A stretch of 64,000 nt of DNA from Alphaproteobacteria bacterium. GTDB lineage: Bacteria; Myxococcota_A; UBA796; CAJQPC01. Positions 16,512-25,479 of the stretch are shown in pieces. The DNA lies in NCBI GenBank assembly GCA_020632795.1, contig JACKEV010000008.1:310001-374000 (forward strand). The letters are read 5' to 3'. The notes below the pieces were generated by a model. That model did not search any database. It worked only from the letters and a program-made list of their open reading frames with translations, and had not been told where the DNA came from. A program made the translations under genes and the position numbers. Position 1 is the stretch's first letter, and the number at the start of each line of letters is the position of its first letter.

Positions 16512-16846
16512 GTCGGCACGTCGAGCACCGGCCGCACGTAGATCTCGCAGTGCTGAAGCAGCGGGCAGCCCTGCGCCAGGGCGACGGCCTCGTCGAGGTC
16601 CCGGGCGGCCAGGATCACGTAGCCGCCGATGATCTCGCGGGCCTCCAGGAAGGGGCCGTCGGTGATGACGGTGTCGGCGTCGGTCAGCCAGGCCCCGCGC
16701 GGCTCCAGGGGCTGCCCGGCCTTGAGCCGCCCTTCGGCGGTCATCTGGTGCATCCAGGCCATGTATTCCTGCATGCGCTGCTGCATCTCCTGGGGGGAGG
16801 GGTCCTGGGCGCGCTCGCCGCGCATGATCAGCATGAACTCGGGCAT
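16508..16846 (-). CDS. YCII-related DGPF-domain protein, ECF42 partner
   Basis: 112 residues. AGGAG seven bases before ATG 16846 sets the start; longer upstream reading is not protein-like. The sequence has MPEFMLIMRGERA, WLTDADTVITDGPFLEAREI with the naming DGPF motif, and GGYVILAARDLDEAVALAQG, a ferredoxin-like fold close to YCII. DGPF proteins are the constant neighbours of ECF42 sigma factors and are proposed to respond to stress signals, though biochemical function is not settled. Overlap with the sigma gene means fixed-ratio expression. Confidence 0.92.
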   Translation of the reverse strand: MPEFMLIMRGERAQDPSPQEMQQRMQEYMAWMHQMTAEGRLKAGQPLEPRGAWLTDADTVITDGPFLEAREIIGGYVILAARDLDEAVALAQGCPLLQHCEIYVRPVLDVPT

Positions 16847-16972
16847 CGTCGTGCTCCTGTCGCGGGTCGGTCCGCGCTTGGAGGACAGGTGAGGAGGCTC
16901 GGATCGGACAGCGGGTTGCACATTTCCAGGTGCGCGCGTCGCAGCATAGGGGAGGAGAACCCGCCAGCGCGG

Positions 16973-16978
16973 GATAAT
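16973..16978 (+). promoter_or_regulatory. Candidate leaderless -10 element GATAAT
   Basis: GATAAT (five of six bases of TATAAT) lies exactly 8 nt before the ATG of the CHAT-STAND-WD40 gene, and no Shine-Dalgarno sequence lies between. Transcription would begin at or next to the A of ATG. No matching -35 hexamer is visible at 16-18 nt upstream. Confidence 0.4.
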
Positions 16979-16986
16979 GCACGACG

Positions 16987-19900
16987 ATGGACCTGAGCCG
17001 CGATCCCTGGGAGACCGCCCCGGACCCGCTGGAGGTCGCGCTGACCGTCCTGGGCGGCGGGAGCGTCCGGCTGGAGGTCACTGGCGAGGCGCCCTGTGAG
17101 GCCACCGTTCGCCTGGACGCGCTCCCCGCGTTGGAGCCGGAGGAGGCCCTGCGCGCGCGGGTGGTGCCGGCAGGCTGGCCGGTGGCCGAGGCCGCGCTCT
17201 CCCGCGCGGTGGACGCGGGGCGGGCGATCCGGCTGGTGTTCTGTCCGGACGCCGCGACGACGGGCCTGCGCTGGGACCGCCTGGCCCTGGCCGACGGTCG
17301 GGCGGTGGGCGACCTGCCCGGGGCGGTGGTGGTGTGGCGGTCCCCGGAGACCGCGCGCCGGGAGCCGCCGGGCCGCGACACGCTGGAGGGCGCGCGGGTG
17401 CTGCTCGCGTGGTCGGGGCGGGTCCCCCACGAGGCCGTCGCGGCGCGGATGGTCGAGGGGGCCGGAGCCCTGGGCGAGGTGGTGGTCGCGGAGATCGGCA
17501 GCCTCGACGCCCTGGACCGGAAGCTCGGCGAGGGCTTCCACGCCCTCCAGATCCTGGCCCACGGCGACGCCGACGGGCTGCACCTCGGGCCCGAACCCCT
17601 CCAGGAGGCGGAGCTGAAGCGGGTCCTGCGCAAGCACGCCGCGCGGCTTCGGCTGGTGGTGTTGCTGGCCTGCACGGCCCGGGTTCGGGAGGGGCGCCCT
17701 CTGGCCACCCTGGCCGAGGCCCTGCACCGGGTCGGCGTGGAGGCGGTGCTCGCGCCGCCGGGGGTCATCGGGGTCAACGCTGCACAGAGGGCGAGCGCGG
17801 CGCTGTGGGGGGTGCTGCTGGGCGAGCTGGGCTCGGTGGAGCGGGCCTGGCGGGCGGCCGTGGCGCACGCGGACCTGCGGCTCCGGACCCACCCTGGCGC
17901 CGGCCCGGACCTGCGGCCCTTCGCGGTGCCGCCGTACCGGGGCCTGTTGCCCTTCGAGGCCGAGCACGCCCGGTTCTGGTTCGGTCGGGAGGCCGAGCGG
18001 ACCGAGGCGGTGGGGAAGCTGGAGGCGCTCGCGGAGCAGGGGCCGCGCCTGCTGTTCATCTACGGGACCTCGGGGCTGGGGAAGTCCTCGCTGGCGCGGG
18101 CGGGGCTGGTGCCGGCGATGACGGCGCGGGGGTGGGCGTGCGCGGTGTGTCGGCCCGGGGGGGACGGGGTGCGCGCGGCGCTCGCGGCGTTGGGGGAGGC
18201 CGGGGCGCGGCTGCTGGTCGTGGACCAGCTTGAGGAGCTGTTCTTCGGCGACGAGGACGCGGCGGCGGTGCTGGGGTTGATCGAGGAGGCGCTGGGGGGC
18301 GGGGTATATGTGGTGTTGACGTTGCGGCTGGACGACGCCTCGCGGTGGGCGGGCGCGCGGCTGGGGGCGTACACCCTGGACCAGCTCCTCAAGGATCCTC
18401 GACATCAGGTGATGGTCAGCCACCTCGGGCGTGAGGCCTTCTCGGACATCGTGCTTCGGCCGGTGGAGCGGGTGGGCCTGCGCTTCCAGAGCGGCCTGGC
18501 GAAGCGGGTCGTCGGTGAGATCGTCGGGGAGCCGGGGGATCTGCCGCTCTTGGAGTACGCGCTGGAGCAGCTCTGGCGGCACCGCCAGGGCGGCGAGATG
18601 ACCCACGCGGCCTGGGATGCGCTCGGCGGGGTGTCCGGCGCGCTACAGGCCCAGGGCGCGGCGGTGCTCGAAGCGCTGGGGGTGCGCAAGGACAACGATC
18701 TCATCGCGCTTTCGGGAGCGGCGCACCACGCCCGCGAGCTGCTGGTGGGCCTCGTGGCGGCCGATGATGACGGGAGGCTGCACACCCGGCGGCGACGGAA
18801 GCTCTCCGAGCTTCGACCGGCGAGTGACGTCGCGCCTTTCGAGGTGGCTCTGCATGCCCTGGTGGACGCTCGGCTGGTGGTGCTGGACACCCGGGACGGA
18901 GAGCCCTGGGTGGAGCTGGCCCACGAGACGCTGTGCCGCGAGTGGGAGGTGCTCAAGCGCTGGGTGGAGGAGGACTTCGACGCGAAGGCGGAGCTGCGGA
19001 ACGTCTCGAAGCTGGTCGACGGCAACGCAGCCGTGGGCAAACTCCTGCAAGAGGACGATCTGGATTCGGTCCGGCGAGTTGAGAGGGTATTCGGTGCGCG
19101 TTGGACCGCTGCCCAGCAGGAATGGATTCGGCACAGTCTTCAAGAGCTTCGTCAGGCTGACCGCAAGAGGGTTCGGGCACTCCGCCAGGCTCGGCGCAAA
19201 AGGGCGGTGTTGGCGCTGGTCGTGGTGGCTGTGGTCGGCATCTTCGTTGTGGTTGGGGGCCGGCGAGTCCATGACATGAAGCTGGTGGAGGCCGCTGAGA
19301 TCGCGCTTCAAGGGGAAAAACCCATTGAGGCGTTGGCCTTTCTGCGTTGGGCCTATGATCCGTGGCATACGCCGGGTTGGTCGGAAGCCTTCTTCTCTGC
19401 AATGAGTTGGGGGTTGCCGGAGTCAACCACGCCGGGAACCGAAACCACATCGCGCCGACGGATCAACCCGGACGGCACCATCCTGGCGACCATCGACCGA
19501 GAGGGGATGCTGACTCTCTTCGAGTTGGGACCACCGATTCGGTTGTTGGAGCGGGTGGCCCTGCCAATGGAGGGAAATGCCTACGTTGTTCTTGGGGTTG
19601 CGACAGATGGGTGGCCTGTGGTGGTCAGGGCCGGAGATGGACAGACAGGCGAGAAGAAGATCCTGTTGGTTGATCCTGTCGGGATACGAGAGGTCATATC
19701 TGAGACGGATGAGGACCAGGGATCATGGGCACGGTTGGACCCGACAGGCCGGTGGCTTCTCGTGAACTCCTGCTCGGCCCAACTTCCTTCAGAGGAGTGC
19801 ATGGGGCCCGTCAGGGTATTCGAGACCGCAACGGCGTCGGAAGTCGAACTCTCCTGGACCGATTGGGTGTTGACGGCGGCCTTTGATGCCACAGGGGATG

Positions 19901-21522
19901 CGCTGCTCGCCGTCCCCGCGCATCCATTCGTGCTGCGTCGTCAACCGCTCCCACTGCAGGGCGTGCATCCCGTCCTGGAACCGGATGATGTCGCTCTGCC
20001 GTGGGCGCCCGAGACGATTGGCAGTATCAAATTCCGTCGAGATGGCAGGGTCCTGCAGGCCGCGAACGGGCAAGAGAACGGCCGGGTTGTTTTGCGGCGA
20101 GTTTCGACCAGCGATCTGACTTCCATGGAAGTCGAATCGAATGGGGATGCTCGTGTTCGCTATCAGGACTTCCGGCGTCCATTCGTGGCGATGAAGTATG
20201 TCGACAACGTGCTTCGAGTTTTCAATGATGATGATGAGTTGCTGCTATCGACAGGCCCCAGTGAGTCGCGGCCGGACTTCATCGACTTCGTACATGGTCG
20301 ATGGTGGCTGACACCAGGTCCGGGGGGCAGACGCCTGGTTCGTCCCCTTGAGCAGCCGGACCTCGCACTCCGGGTTGCCCATGATCGTCTTAGAAGTTGG
20401 GGGATGGGCCGACTGCTCTCCAGGGAGCAGGATCGGGAGACCTTCTTGTATCAATCTCCACCCCTCCCGATGCTGCGCGTGCAGCGAGCCGGCAGCGGTT
20501 GGGCCATGAGGAGCACGATCAGCCCGGATGGACGCTGGATCCTCTCCACGTCGTCCGTTGGTCTCGTCTCCATCATCGACGTAGACACCTTCGAGAAGAC
20601 GAGCGTTCTTGACACCGAACTCGGGCGTTTGCCAGCGGCGGCCTGGAGTCCGGATGGCAGACGCATCGCGATCGGGAGTCGGGAGGGAGTGGTTCGCGTC
20701 TATCGCTTTGGGGCCGACGAGGTGATCTTGGACGGTGGGAGCCCGCAGGACTGGAAGCTCTCGTACCGAGCACTGGATGTATCTTTTTCACCGGATGGCG
20801 CTACGCTGGCTGTCGCCCAGGAAGGGGGAGGGGTAGGCTTCCTGACGGAGGGCAACTCGAAGCCCAGGATGATGGAGACCGATGGTGTGGTGTGGTGCGT
20901 GGGTTTCTCACCCGATGGGCAGTGGTTCGCATGGGGGGATGACGGAGGAGATGTCTGGCTTGGAGCAGCTGGGCGTCCGCAGGAAGCCCAGCGAATCGGC
21001 CATCACCGCTCGCGGGTCAGGGATCTGACGTTCTCTTCAGATGGCTCGACGCTGCTGAGCGGGAGTGAAGATGGGACAGCTCGGCTCTGGTCGATTCCAG
21101 ATGGGCTGCTCCTTCGAGTCTTCTCTGGCCACGATGGCAGCGTCACGGCCGTCGACTTGTCGCGGGATGGCCGGCTGGTCTTGACTGCCTCAGACGATCA
21201 CCTCGTCAGGGTCTGGCGGTTGGATGACGCTGGCGAACCCGCTGTCATTCGGGGGCATGACAGGTTCGTTCTGGACGCGGAGTTCCACCCCTCTGAGTTC
21301 CGGGTGGTGTCTGCGAGCGCGGATGGCAGCGTGCGCAGTCAGCCGGCCGATCTGGACGCGAACTGGCCTTGGCGCCGCTATCCGGAGTGCATCCTGAATT
21401 CAGAAGATGTCCGTTCGTACATCACTTCGGACTGGATGCGCCGTCTCTTCGCCTGGAGATTGACGGCCTGCCCTCAGCGTTCTGAGGCGTGGTCGAGGCT
21501 GAGAGGGGAGCCGCCACCATGA
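16987..21522 (+). CDS. CHAT protease - STAND NTPase - transmembrane - WD40 protein
   Basis: 1511 residues. An N-terminal CHAT caspase-like domain (about 130-300) keeps H192 in QILAHGDADG and C229 in VVLLACTAR. Next is an nSTAND1-type NTPase: YRGLLPFEAEHARFWFGREA, Walker A GTSGLGKSS at 360-368, Walker B LLVVDQLEELFF with D413, then helical regions with LAHETLCREW. One membrane segment (about 741-758) precedes a WD40-like propeller with repeats such as FSPDGQWFAWGDDGGDVWLG and FSSDGSTLLSGSEDGTARLW. Such STAND architectures are predicted ligand-triggered switches in cell death, conflict or signalling; here the propeller would lie across the membrane from the protease. From about 18.96 kb the base composition drops clearly. 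ATGA overlap joins it to the next gene. Confidence 0.9.
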   Translation: MDLSRDPWETAPDPLEVALTVLGGGSVRLEVTGEAPCEATVRLDALPALEPEEALRARVVPAGWPVAEAALSRAVDAGRAIRLVFCPDAATTGLRWDRLALADGRAVGDLPGAVVVWRSPETARREPPGRDTLEGARVLLAWSGRVPHEAVAARMVEGAGALGEVVVAEIGSLDALDRKLGEGFHALQILAHGDADGLHLGPEPLQEAELKRVLRKHAARLRLVVLLACTARVREGRPLATLAEALHRVGVEAVLAPPGVIGVNAAQRASAALWGVLLGELGSVERAWRAAVAHADLRLRTHPGAGPDLRPFAVPPYRGLLPFEAEHARFWFGREAERTEAVGKLEALAEQGPRLLFIYGTSGLGKSSLARAGLVPAMTARGWACAVCRPGGDGVRAALAALGEAGARLLVVDQLEELFFGDEDAAAVLGLIEEALGGGVYVVLTLRLDDASRWAGARLGAYTLDQLLKDPRHQVMVSHLGREAFSDIVLRPVERVGLRFQSGLAKRVVGEIVGEPGDLPLLEYALEQLWRHRQGGEMTHAAWDALGGVSGALQAQGAAVLEALGVRKDNDLIALSGAAHHARELLVGLVAADDDGRLHTRRRRKLSELRPASDVAPFEVALHALVDARLVVLDTRDGEPWVELAHETLCREWEVLKRWVEEDFDAKAELRNVSKLVDGNAAVGKLLQEDDLDSVRRVERVFGARWTAAQQEWIRHSLQELRQADRKRVRALRQARRKRAVLALVVVAVVGIFVVVGGRRVHDMKLVEAAEIALQGEKPIEALAFLRWAYDPWHTPGWSEAFFSAMSWGLPESTTPGTETTSRRRINPDGTILATIDREGMLTLFELGPPIRLLERVALPMEGNAYVVLGVATDGWPVVVRAGDGQTGEKKILLVDPVGIREVISETDEDQGSWARLDPTGRWLLVNSCSAQLPSEECMGPVRVFETATASEVELSWTDWVLTAAFDATGDALLAVPAHPFVLRRQPLPLQGVHPVLEPDDVALPWAPETIGSIKFRRDGRVLQAANGQENGRVVLRRVSTSDLTSMEVESNGDARVRYQDFRRPFVAMKYVDNVLRVFNDDDELLLSTGPSESRPDFIDFVHGRWWLTPGPGGRRLVRPLEQPDLALRVAHDRLRSWGMGRLLSREQDRETFLYQSPPLPMLRVQRAGSGWAMRSTISPDGRWILSTSSVGLVSIIDVDTFEKTSVLDTELGRLPAAAWSPDGRRIAIGSREGVVRVYRFGADEVILDGGSPQDWKLSYRALDVSFSPDGATLAVAQEGGGVGFLTEGNSKPRMMETDGVVWCVGFSPDGQWFAWGDDGGDVWLGAAGRPQEAQRIGHHRSRVRDLTFSSDGSTLLSGSEDGTARLWSIPDGLLLRVFSGHDGSVTAVDLSRDGRLVLTASDDHLVRVWRLDDAGEPAVIRGHDRFVLDAEFHPSEFRVVSASADGSVRSQPADLDANWPWRRYPECILNSEDVRSYITSDWMRRLFAWRLTACPQRSEAWSRLRGEPPP

Positions 21523-22730
21523 CCCGCCTCCTCCCCGCCCTCCTCCTCGTCACGCTCGCCCTCGCGGGCCTGCTCGTCGCCATCCAGCCCATCCACGACG
21601 CCGCCCTCGTCCGCGCGGCCGAGCGCGACCCTGAGCGCGCCCCCCACTGGCTGCGCCTCGCCTGGCGCCCGGCCGCGACCCCTGGCTGGCAGGAGGCCCT
21701 GGACCGCGCGGCGGGGCCCCTGGTCGAGGTCGTGCCCGGCGCCGCCGAGGCCAAGGGGCGCCCGGCGGTGGCCTGGAGCCCCGAGGGTTTACGTCTCTCG
21801 GTGAACAACGCCGCGCGCGCTGCGACCCTTTGGGATGGCGACGCCGCGATGACCCTGCACACCGCCGCCGACCGCATCTCCGCCGCCGCCTTCACCCCCG
21901 ACGGCCGCGGCTTCGCCCTCGGCGACTCCGACGGCACCGTCCACCTCATCGACGAGGGCCCCGACCGCACCTGGGCCCTCGGCGGCGAGGGCGTCTACGA
22001 CCTCGCCTTCTCCCCCGACGGGCGAACCCTGGCCTCGGCCCACGCCGAGGGGCGCTTCCGCCTGCTGTCCCTGGACGGCGGCGCGGACCGCAGCTTCCAC
22101 GTCGGCGCCGAGGTCCACGCGGTGGCCTTCTCCCCGGACGGGGCCTGGCTCGCCTGGGGCGGCGAGGGGGGCGACGTGTGGGTGGCCCCCGCCGAGCGTC
22201 CCGCCCAGGGTCGCGCCCTGGGCAGCCACCCCGGCGCGGTGCAGGACCTCGCCTTCTCCCCGGACGGCGCGCTGCTCGCCAGCGCCAGCCGGGACGGCAC
22301 CGTGCGCCTGTGGTCCATGCCCGAGGGGCGGCTGTGGAAGATCCTCGCCGGGCACGACGAGGGCGTGCTGTCCGTGCACTTCTCCCCGGACGGCACCCGG
22401 CTGGCCACCGGCTCGGGGGACCACACCGCGCACGTCTGGGACCTGCGCACCTACGCGGATCCCTACGTCCTGCGGGGGCACAGCCGCTACGTCTCGGGCG
22501 TGGCCTTCCACCCGGACGGCGAACGGCTGGCCACCGTCAGCGGAGACGGCACGCTGCGGGTCCAGCCCGCCGACCTGGATGAGGGCTGGGCGTGGCGCCG
22601 CTTCCCGCACTGCCTGCTGGAGGAGGACGACCTGGAGGAGATCGACCGCCTCGCCTGGCTGGTGCGCTGGGAGCTGAAGCTCTGCCCGCTGCGGGTCAGC
22701 GCTCCAGCAGCAGCGGCTCCTCCTCGATGA
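21519..22730 (+). CDS. Membrane-anchored WD40 protein, paralogue of the previous gene's C-terminal half
   Basis: 403 residues from ATG 21519, overlapping the previous TGA. A membrane anchor (LLPALLLVTLALAGLLVAI) is followed by IHDAALVRAAE and ATPGWQEALDRAAG, which parallel VHDMKLVEAAE and HTPGWSEAFFSAMS of the preceding protein, then five or more WD40 repeats (FSPDGRTLASAHAEGRFRLL, FSPDGALLASASRDGTVRLW, FSPDGTRLATGSGDHTAHVW). The ends also match (PADLDEGWAWRRFPHCLLEE versus PADLDANWPWRRYPECILNS). It lacks CHAT and NTPase domains. It may be a co-receptor, decoy or regulator of the STAND protein. Its GC content is like the genome, unlike the paralogous half. The 3' end overlaps the convergent gene by 35 bp. 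Confidence 0.88.
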   Translation: MTRLLPALLLVTLALAGLLVAIQPIHDAALVRAAERDPERAPHWLRLAWRPAATPGWQEALDRAAGPLVEVVPGAAEAKGRPAVAWSPEGLRLSVNNAARAATLWDGDAAMTLHTAADRISAAAFTPDGRGFALGDSDGTVHLIDEGPDRTWALGGEGVYDLAFSPDGRTLASAHAEGRFRLLSLDGGADRSFHVGAEVHAVAFSPDGAWLAWGGEGGDVWVAPAERPAQGRALGSHPGAVQDLAFSPDGALLASASRDGTVRLWSMPEGRLWKILAGHDEGVLSVHFSPDGTRLATGSGDHTAHVWDLRTYADPYVLRGHSRYVSGVAFHPDGERLATVSGDGTLRVQPADLDEGWAWRRFPHCLLEEDDLEEIDRLAWLVRWELKLCPLRVSAPAAAAPPR

Positions 22731-23841
22731 CGTACTGCTTCTGCGCCGGCTTGGCGACGGCGTCCTTGAGCTGCTGATCCTGCCAGGCCGCCAGCTCGTT
22801 CACGCTCATCGGGGTCTCGGTGATGAACAGCTCGTTCTCGCCGGTGCCCTTGCACTTGCGGGCGACGTCGAAGGCCCAGGTGCTGTTGACCGCGCCGGTG
22901 ACCGCCTGCTGGACCTCGTCGGGCCACATGTCCCCGGGGTTGGTCAGGCTGCCGATGTGGATGCCCAGGCGGGCCTTGCCGTTCTTGCAGGTGGCGTTCT
23001 CGACGACGACCAGGCCGTAGTGCAGGGCGCTGTCGTCCCACATCGCGTCCTGGAAGCGGACGGCCGCCAGCGCCCCGGCCTCGGCCTCGGCCCCCAGGGA
23101 GGTGAGGGTGGTGCGGGCCTGCTCGATGGCGCGGGTGGAGAGCTGGGGCGAGACCTCGACGATGGCGGCCACGGCGGCGGCGGTGGCCTCGGGGTCCTGG
23201 CCATCGGCGGAGCCGACGTGGGCGGCGTCGGCGAAGGCGTTGATGACGTAGGTCTGCTCCTCCTCGTCCTTGATGGTGACGCTGAGGGCCTTGAGGTAGT
23301 CGACCGCGTCCTTGCCGAGGTTGCGGGAGAAGACCTCGAGCACGCCGAAGAAGCGGGTGCGGTCCTCGGAGGGGTTCTGGACCTCCTTGCGCAGCAGCTC
23401 CTGCACCTCGGGGGTGCGGCAGTCGGCCAGGGAGCGGTACCAGCGCTCGGTCCAGAAGCGATCGTCCAGGCTGTGGGCCGTGCCGACCAGGAACTTCGCG
23501 ACGCCCTCGTTGCCGGCCTGGCAGGCTTCGCCCAGCTCGGAGATGGTGCGGGAGCGCTCGTCGGCCTGGAGCCCGCCGACCCAGTCCCGCAGGTCGGCGT
23601 GGGCGCCCACCTGGATGGCGGTCAGGGCGATGGCGTTGCCCTCTTCGCCCACCAGCGCGCGCTTGAACACCCCGGGGGCCTCGGCCTTGGCGGCGCTCGC
23701 GTCGCAGGCGGCCAGGGCGGCGTAGGCGGCGGGCAGCCCGGTGGGCGTCGCGGCGGCCAGCTCCTTCTTGAGGGCGCGTACGTTGCAGTCGTCGGCGAGG
23801 GCGGTCGGGGTGGCGAGCAGGGCGGTGAGCAGGGCGATCAT
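22696..23841 (-). CDS. Exported protein of unknown function
   Basis: 381 residues. Start at ATG 23841 with GGAGAGGA upstream. A signal peptide (MIALLTALLATPTALA) gives a mature protein starting DDCNVRALKKELAA. The sequence is helical and Ala-rich with conserved-looking Cys (DDCN, AACDAS, EACQAG, LADCRTPEVQ) and VQELLRKEVQNPSEDRTRFF, suggestive of HEAT-like helical repeats. The C-terminal part (LGIHIGSLTNPGDMWPDEVQ, then TWAFDVARKCKG) looks like a separate beta-containing domain. I do not recognise a family. It overlaps the end of the WD40 gene tail to tail and is divergent from the small membrane-protein gene. Confidence 0.7.
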   Translation of the reverse strand: MIALLTALLATPTALADDCNVRALKKELAAATPTGLPAAYAALAACDASAAKAEAPGVFKRALVGEEGNAIALTAIQVGAHADLRDWVGGLQADERSRTISELGEACQAGNEGVAKFLVGTAHSLDDRFWTERWYRSLADCRTPEVQELLRKEVQNPSEDRTRFFGVLEVFSRNLGKDAVDYLKALSVTIKDEEEQTYVINAFADAAHVGSADGQDPEATAAAVAAIVEVSPQLSTRAIEQARTTLTSLGAEAEAGALAAVRFQDAMWDDSALHYGLVVVENATCKNGKARLGIHIGSLTNPGDMWPDEVQQAVTGAVNSTWAFDVARKCKGTGENELFITETPMSVNELAAWQDQQLKDAVAKPAQKQYVIEEEPLLLER

Positions 23842-23931
23842 GCCTGTCCTCTCCTTGGATGGGGTTGCAGGGAGCGCACTCCCCGGGGGTAGCATCCAGC
23901 CGCGCAGCGATCAAGCGTCGCCGCGACGGGA

Positions 23932-23937
23932 TACATT
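23932..23937 (+). promoter_or_regulatory. Candidate leaderless -10 element TACATT
   Basis: TACATT fits the TANNNT pattern and lies 7 nt before the ATG at 23945, which has no Shine-Dalgarno sequence. The spacing fits a transcript beginning at the start codon. No -35 hexamer is visible. Confidence 0.4.
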
Positions 23938-23944
23938 GTCGCCC

Positions 23945-24361
23945 ATGGACGCCCAGGAAGTCGCACGGCTGGTCAGGCTCTTCAAGCTCGGGCTCGGCGT
24001 CAACGCCGTGCTCGCGCTCGTCAACGTCACAACCCTCGCGCTGCTGTTCGTGTTCCTGGTGGACGAGCCGGCCCAGGTGGCCGGGGTGGACCCGCTGGAG
24101 TCCCAGGCCGACGCCTCCGCCGAGTCCGACCCCCGGGTCGAGCTGCGCGACTTCTTCGAGCGGACCAGCGACATGCTCGACCGCGCCGCGCGGCGCAACG
24201 GCACGAACCCCGCTGAGGTCCTGCCCACCCAGACCGAGATCGAGGCCGCCATCGAGACCCGCACCATCCACTCGGATGAGTCGCAGAAGGTCATGCAGAA
24301 GTTGCGGGAGGGCTACGACTACTACGACCTGGACTGGCCGCTGGTGGTGCCACAGCGCTGA
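23945..24361 (+). CDS. Small membrane-anchored protein of unknown function
   Basis: 138 residues. One hydrophobic segment (about 17-40: LGVNAVLALVNVTTLALLFV followed by FLV) is followed by a polar, acidic domain with DPRVELRDFFERTSDMLDRA, TQTEIEAAIETRTIHSDESQ and LREGYDYYDLDWPLVVPQR at the C terminus. The N-terminal 16 residues (MDAQEVARLVRLFKLG) are amphipathic. No family recognised. The start at 23945 is chosen because the frame upstream is not protein-like and a TANNNT box sits 7 nt before it. It lies between a divergent exported-protein gene and mdh. Confidence 0.65.
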   Translation: MDAQEVARLVRLFKLGLGVNAVLALVNVTTLALLFVFLVDEPAQVAGVDPLESQADASAESDPRVELRDFFERTSDMLDRAARRNGTNPAEVLPTQTEIEAAIETRTIHSDESQKVMQKLREGYDYYDLDWPLVVPQR

Positions 24362-24448
24362 TCCGGCCGGCGGCGTTGGTGCGCGGGCGCCCAGCGCATT
24401 ACGGGGCTGGCGTCACCCGCGTCCCCCATATCTCACGGAGGTCCCCTC

Positions 24449-25435
24449 ATGAACGCACCCATCCGCGTCGCTGTCACCGGTGCGGCCGGCAACATCGGCT
24501 ATGCCCTGCTCTTCCGCCTCGCCTCGGGAGGCTGCTACGGCCCCGATCAGCCGATCCGGCTCCAGCTCGTCGAGATCCCGCCGGGCATGAAGGCGCTGGA
24601 GGGTGTGGTCATGGAGCTGCTCGACGGCGCCTTCCCCCTGCTGCACGCCATCGACATCTACGACAACCCCACCGACGGCTTCGCTGGCGCGAACCAGGCC
24701 TTCCTGGTGGGCGCGCGGCCCCGCAGCGCCGGCATGGAGCGCGCGGACCTCATCAAGGCCAACGGCCCCATCTTCGTGGGCCAGGGCAAGGCCCTCAACG
24801 ACGTCGCCGCAGACGACATCCGCGCCCTGGTCGTGGGCAACCCGGCCAACACCAACGCCCTGATCGCCCTGGCCAACGCCCCGGACCTGCCGAAGGACCG
24901 CATCCACGCCATGACCCGGCTGGACGAGAACCGCGCCAAGGCCCAGCTCGCGGTGCGCGCCGGGGTCACCCCGGGCGACGTCACCAACATGGGCATCTGG
25001 GGCAACCACTCCTCGACCATGTACCCCGACTTCGTGCACGCGAAGATCAACGGCAAGCCCGCGACCGAGGTCATCACCGACCACGGGTGGCTGCGCGGTG
25101 ACTTCATCAAGACCGTCGCCACCCGCGGCGGGGCCATCATCGCCGCCCGCGGCGCGTCCTCGGCGGCCTCGGCGGCCTCGGCGGCCATCGACCACATGGC
25201 CTCCTGGTGGCACGGCACGGCGGCGGGCGACTGGGCCAGCATGTCGGTCTACTCCGACGGCAGCCACTACGGCATCCCCGCCGGCATCGTGCACTCGGTG
25301 CCCGTCACCGTGAAGGACCAGGCCATCTCCGTGGTCCAGGGCCTCGCGCACGACGACTTCGCCAAGGCGAAGCTCAAGGCGACCGCCGACGACCTGCTCA
25401 GCGAGCGGGTGGCGATCGAGGATCTGCTGGGTTGA
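24449..25435 (+). CDS. mdh: NAD-dependent malate dehydrogenase
   Basis: 328 residues of the LDH/MDH superfamily, cytosolic group. The NAD-binding VTGAAGNIGYALLFRLASG opens the protein; NPANTNALIAL, MTRLDENRAKAQLA (substrate-binding Arg) and GNHSSTMYPDF with catalytic H187 follow. This set is typical of the cytosolic/Thermus-like MDH that oxidises malate to oxaloacetate with NAD in the TCA cycle. GGAGG lies six bases before the ATG. A pair of strong hairpins follows the stop. An Ala/Ser-rich stretch (ARGASSAASAASAAIDHM) replaces the usual GASSAASAA loop and is normal for the group. Confidence 0.95.
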   Translation: MNAPIRVAVTGAAGNIGYALLFRLASGGCYGPDQPIRLQLVEIPPGMKALEGVVMELLDGAFPLLHAIDIYDNPTDGFAGANQAFLVGARPRSAGMERADLIKANGPIFVGQGKALNDVAADDIRALVVGNPANTNALIALANAPDLPKDRIHAMTRLDENRAKAQLAVRAGVTPGDVTNMGIWGNHSSTMYPDFVHAKINGKPATEVITDHGWLRGDFIKTVATRGGAIIAARGASSAASAASAAIDHMASWWHGTAAGDWASMSVYSDGSHYGIPAGIVHSVPVTVKDQAISVVQGLAHDDFAKAKLKATADDLLSERVAIEDLLG

Positions 25436-25448
25436 TTGAGGTGTTTTG

Positions 25449-25474
25449 GGCGTGACTCAGGGTGGAGTCACGCC
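25449..25474. terminator. Hairpin between convergent genes, 10-bp perfect stem
   Basis: GGCGTGACTC and GAGTCACGCC form a perfect 10-bp stem around a 6-nt loop, 14 bases after the mdh stop. No U tract follows on either strand, which is usual in GC-rich genomes. It sits between mdh (+) and the lipoprotein gene (-), so it could end both transcripts. Confidence 0.6.
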
Positions 25475-25479
25475 GCTGC

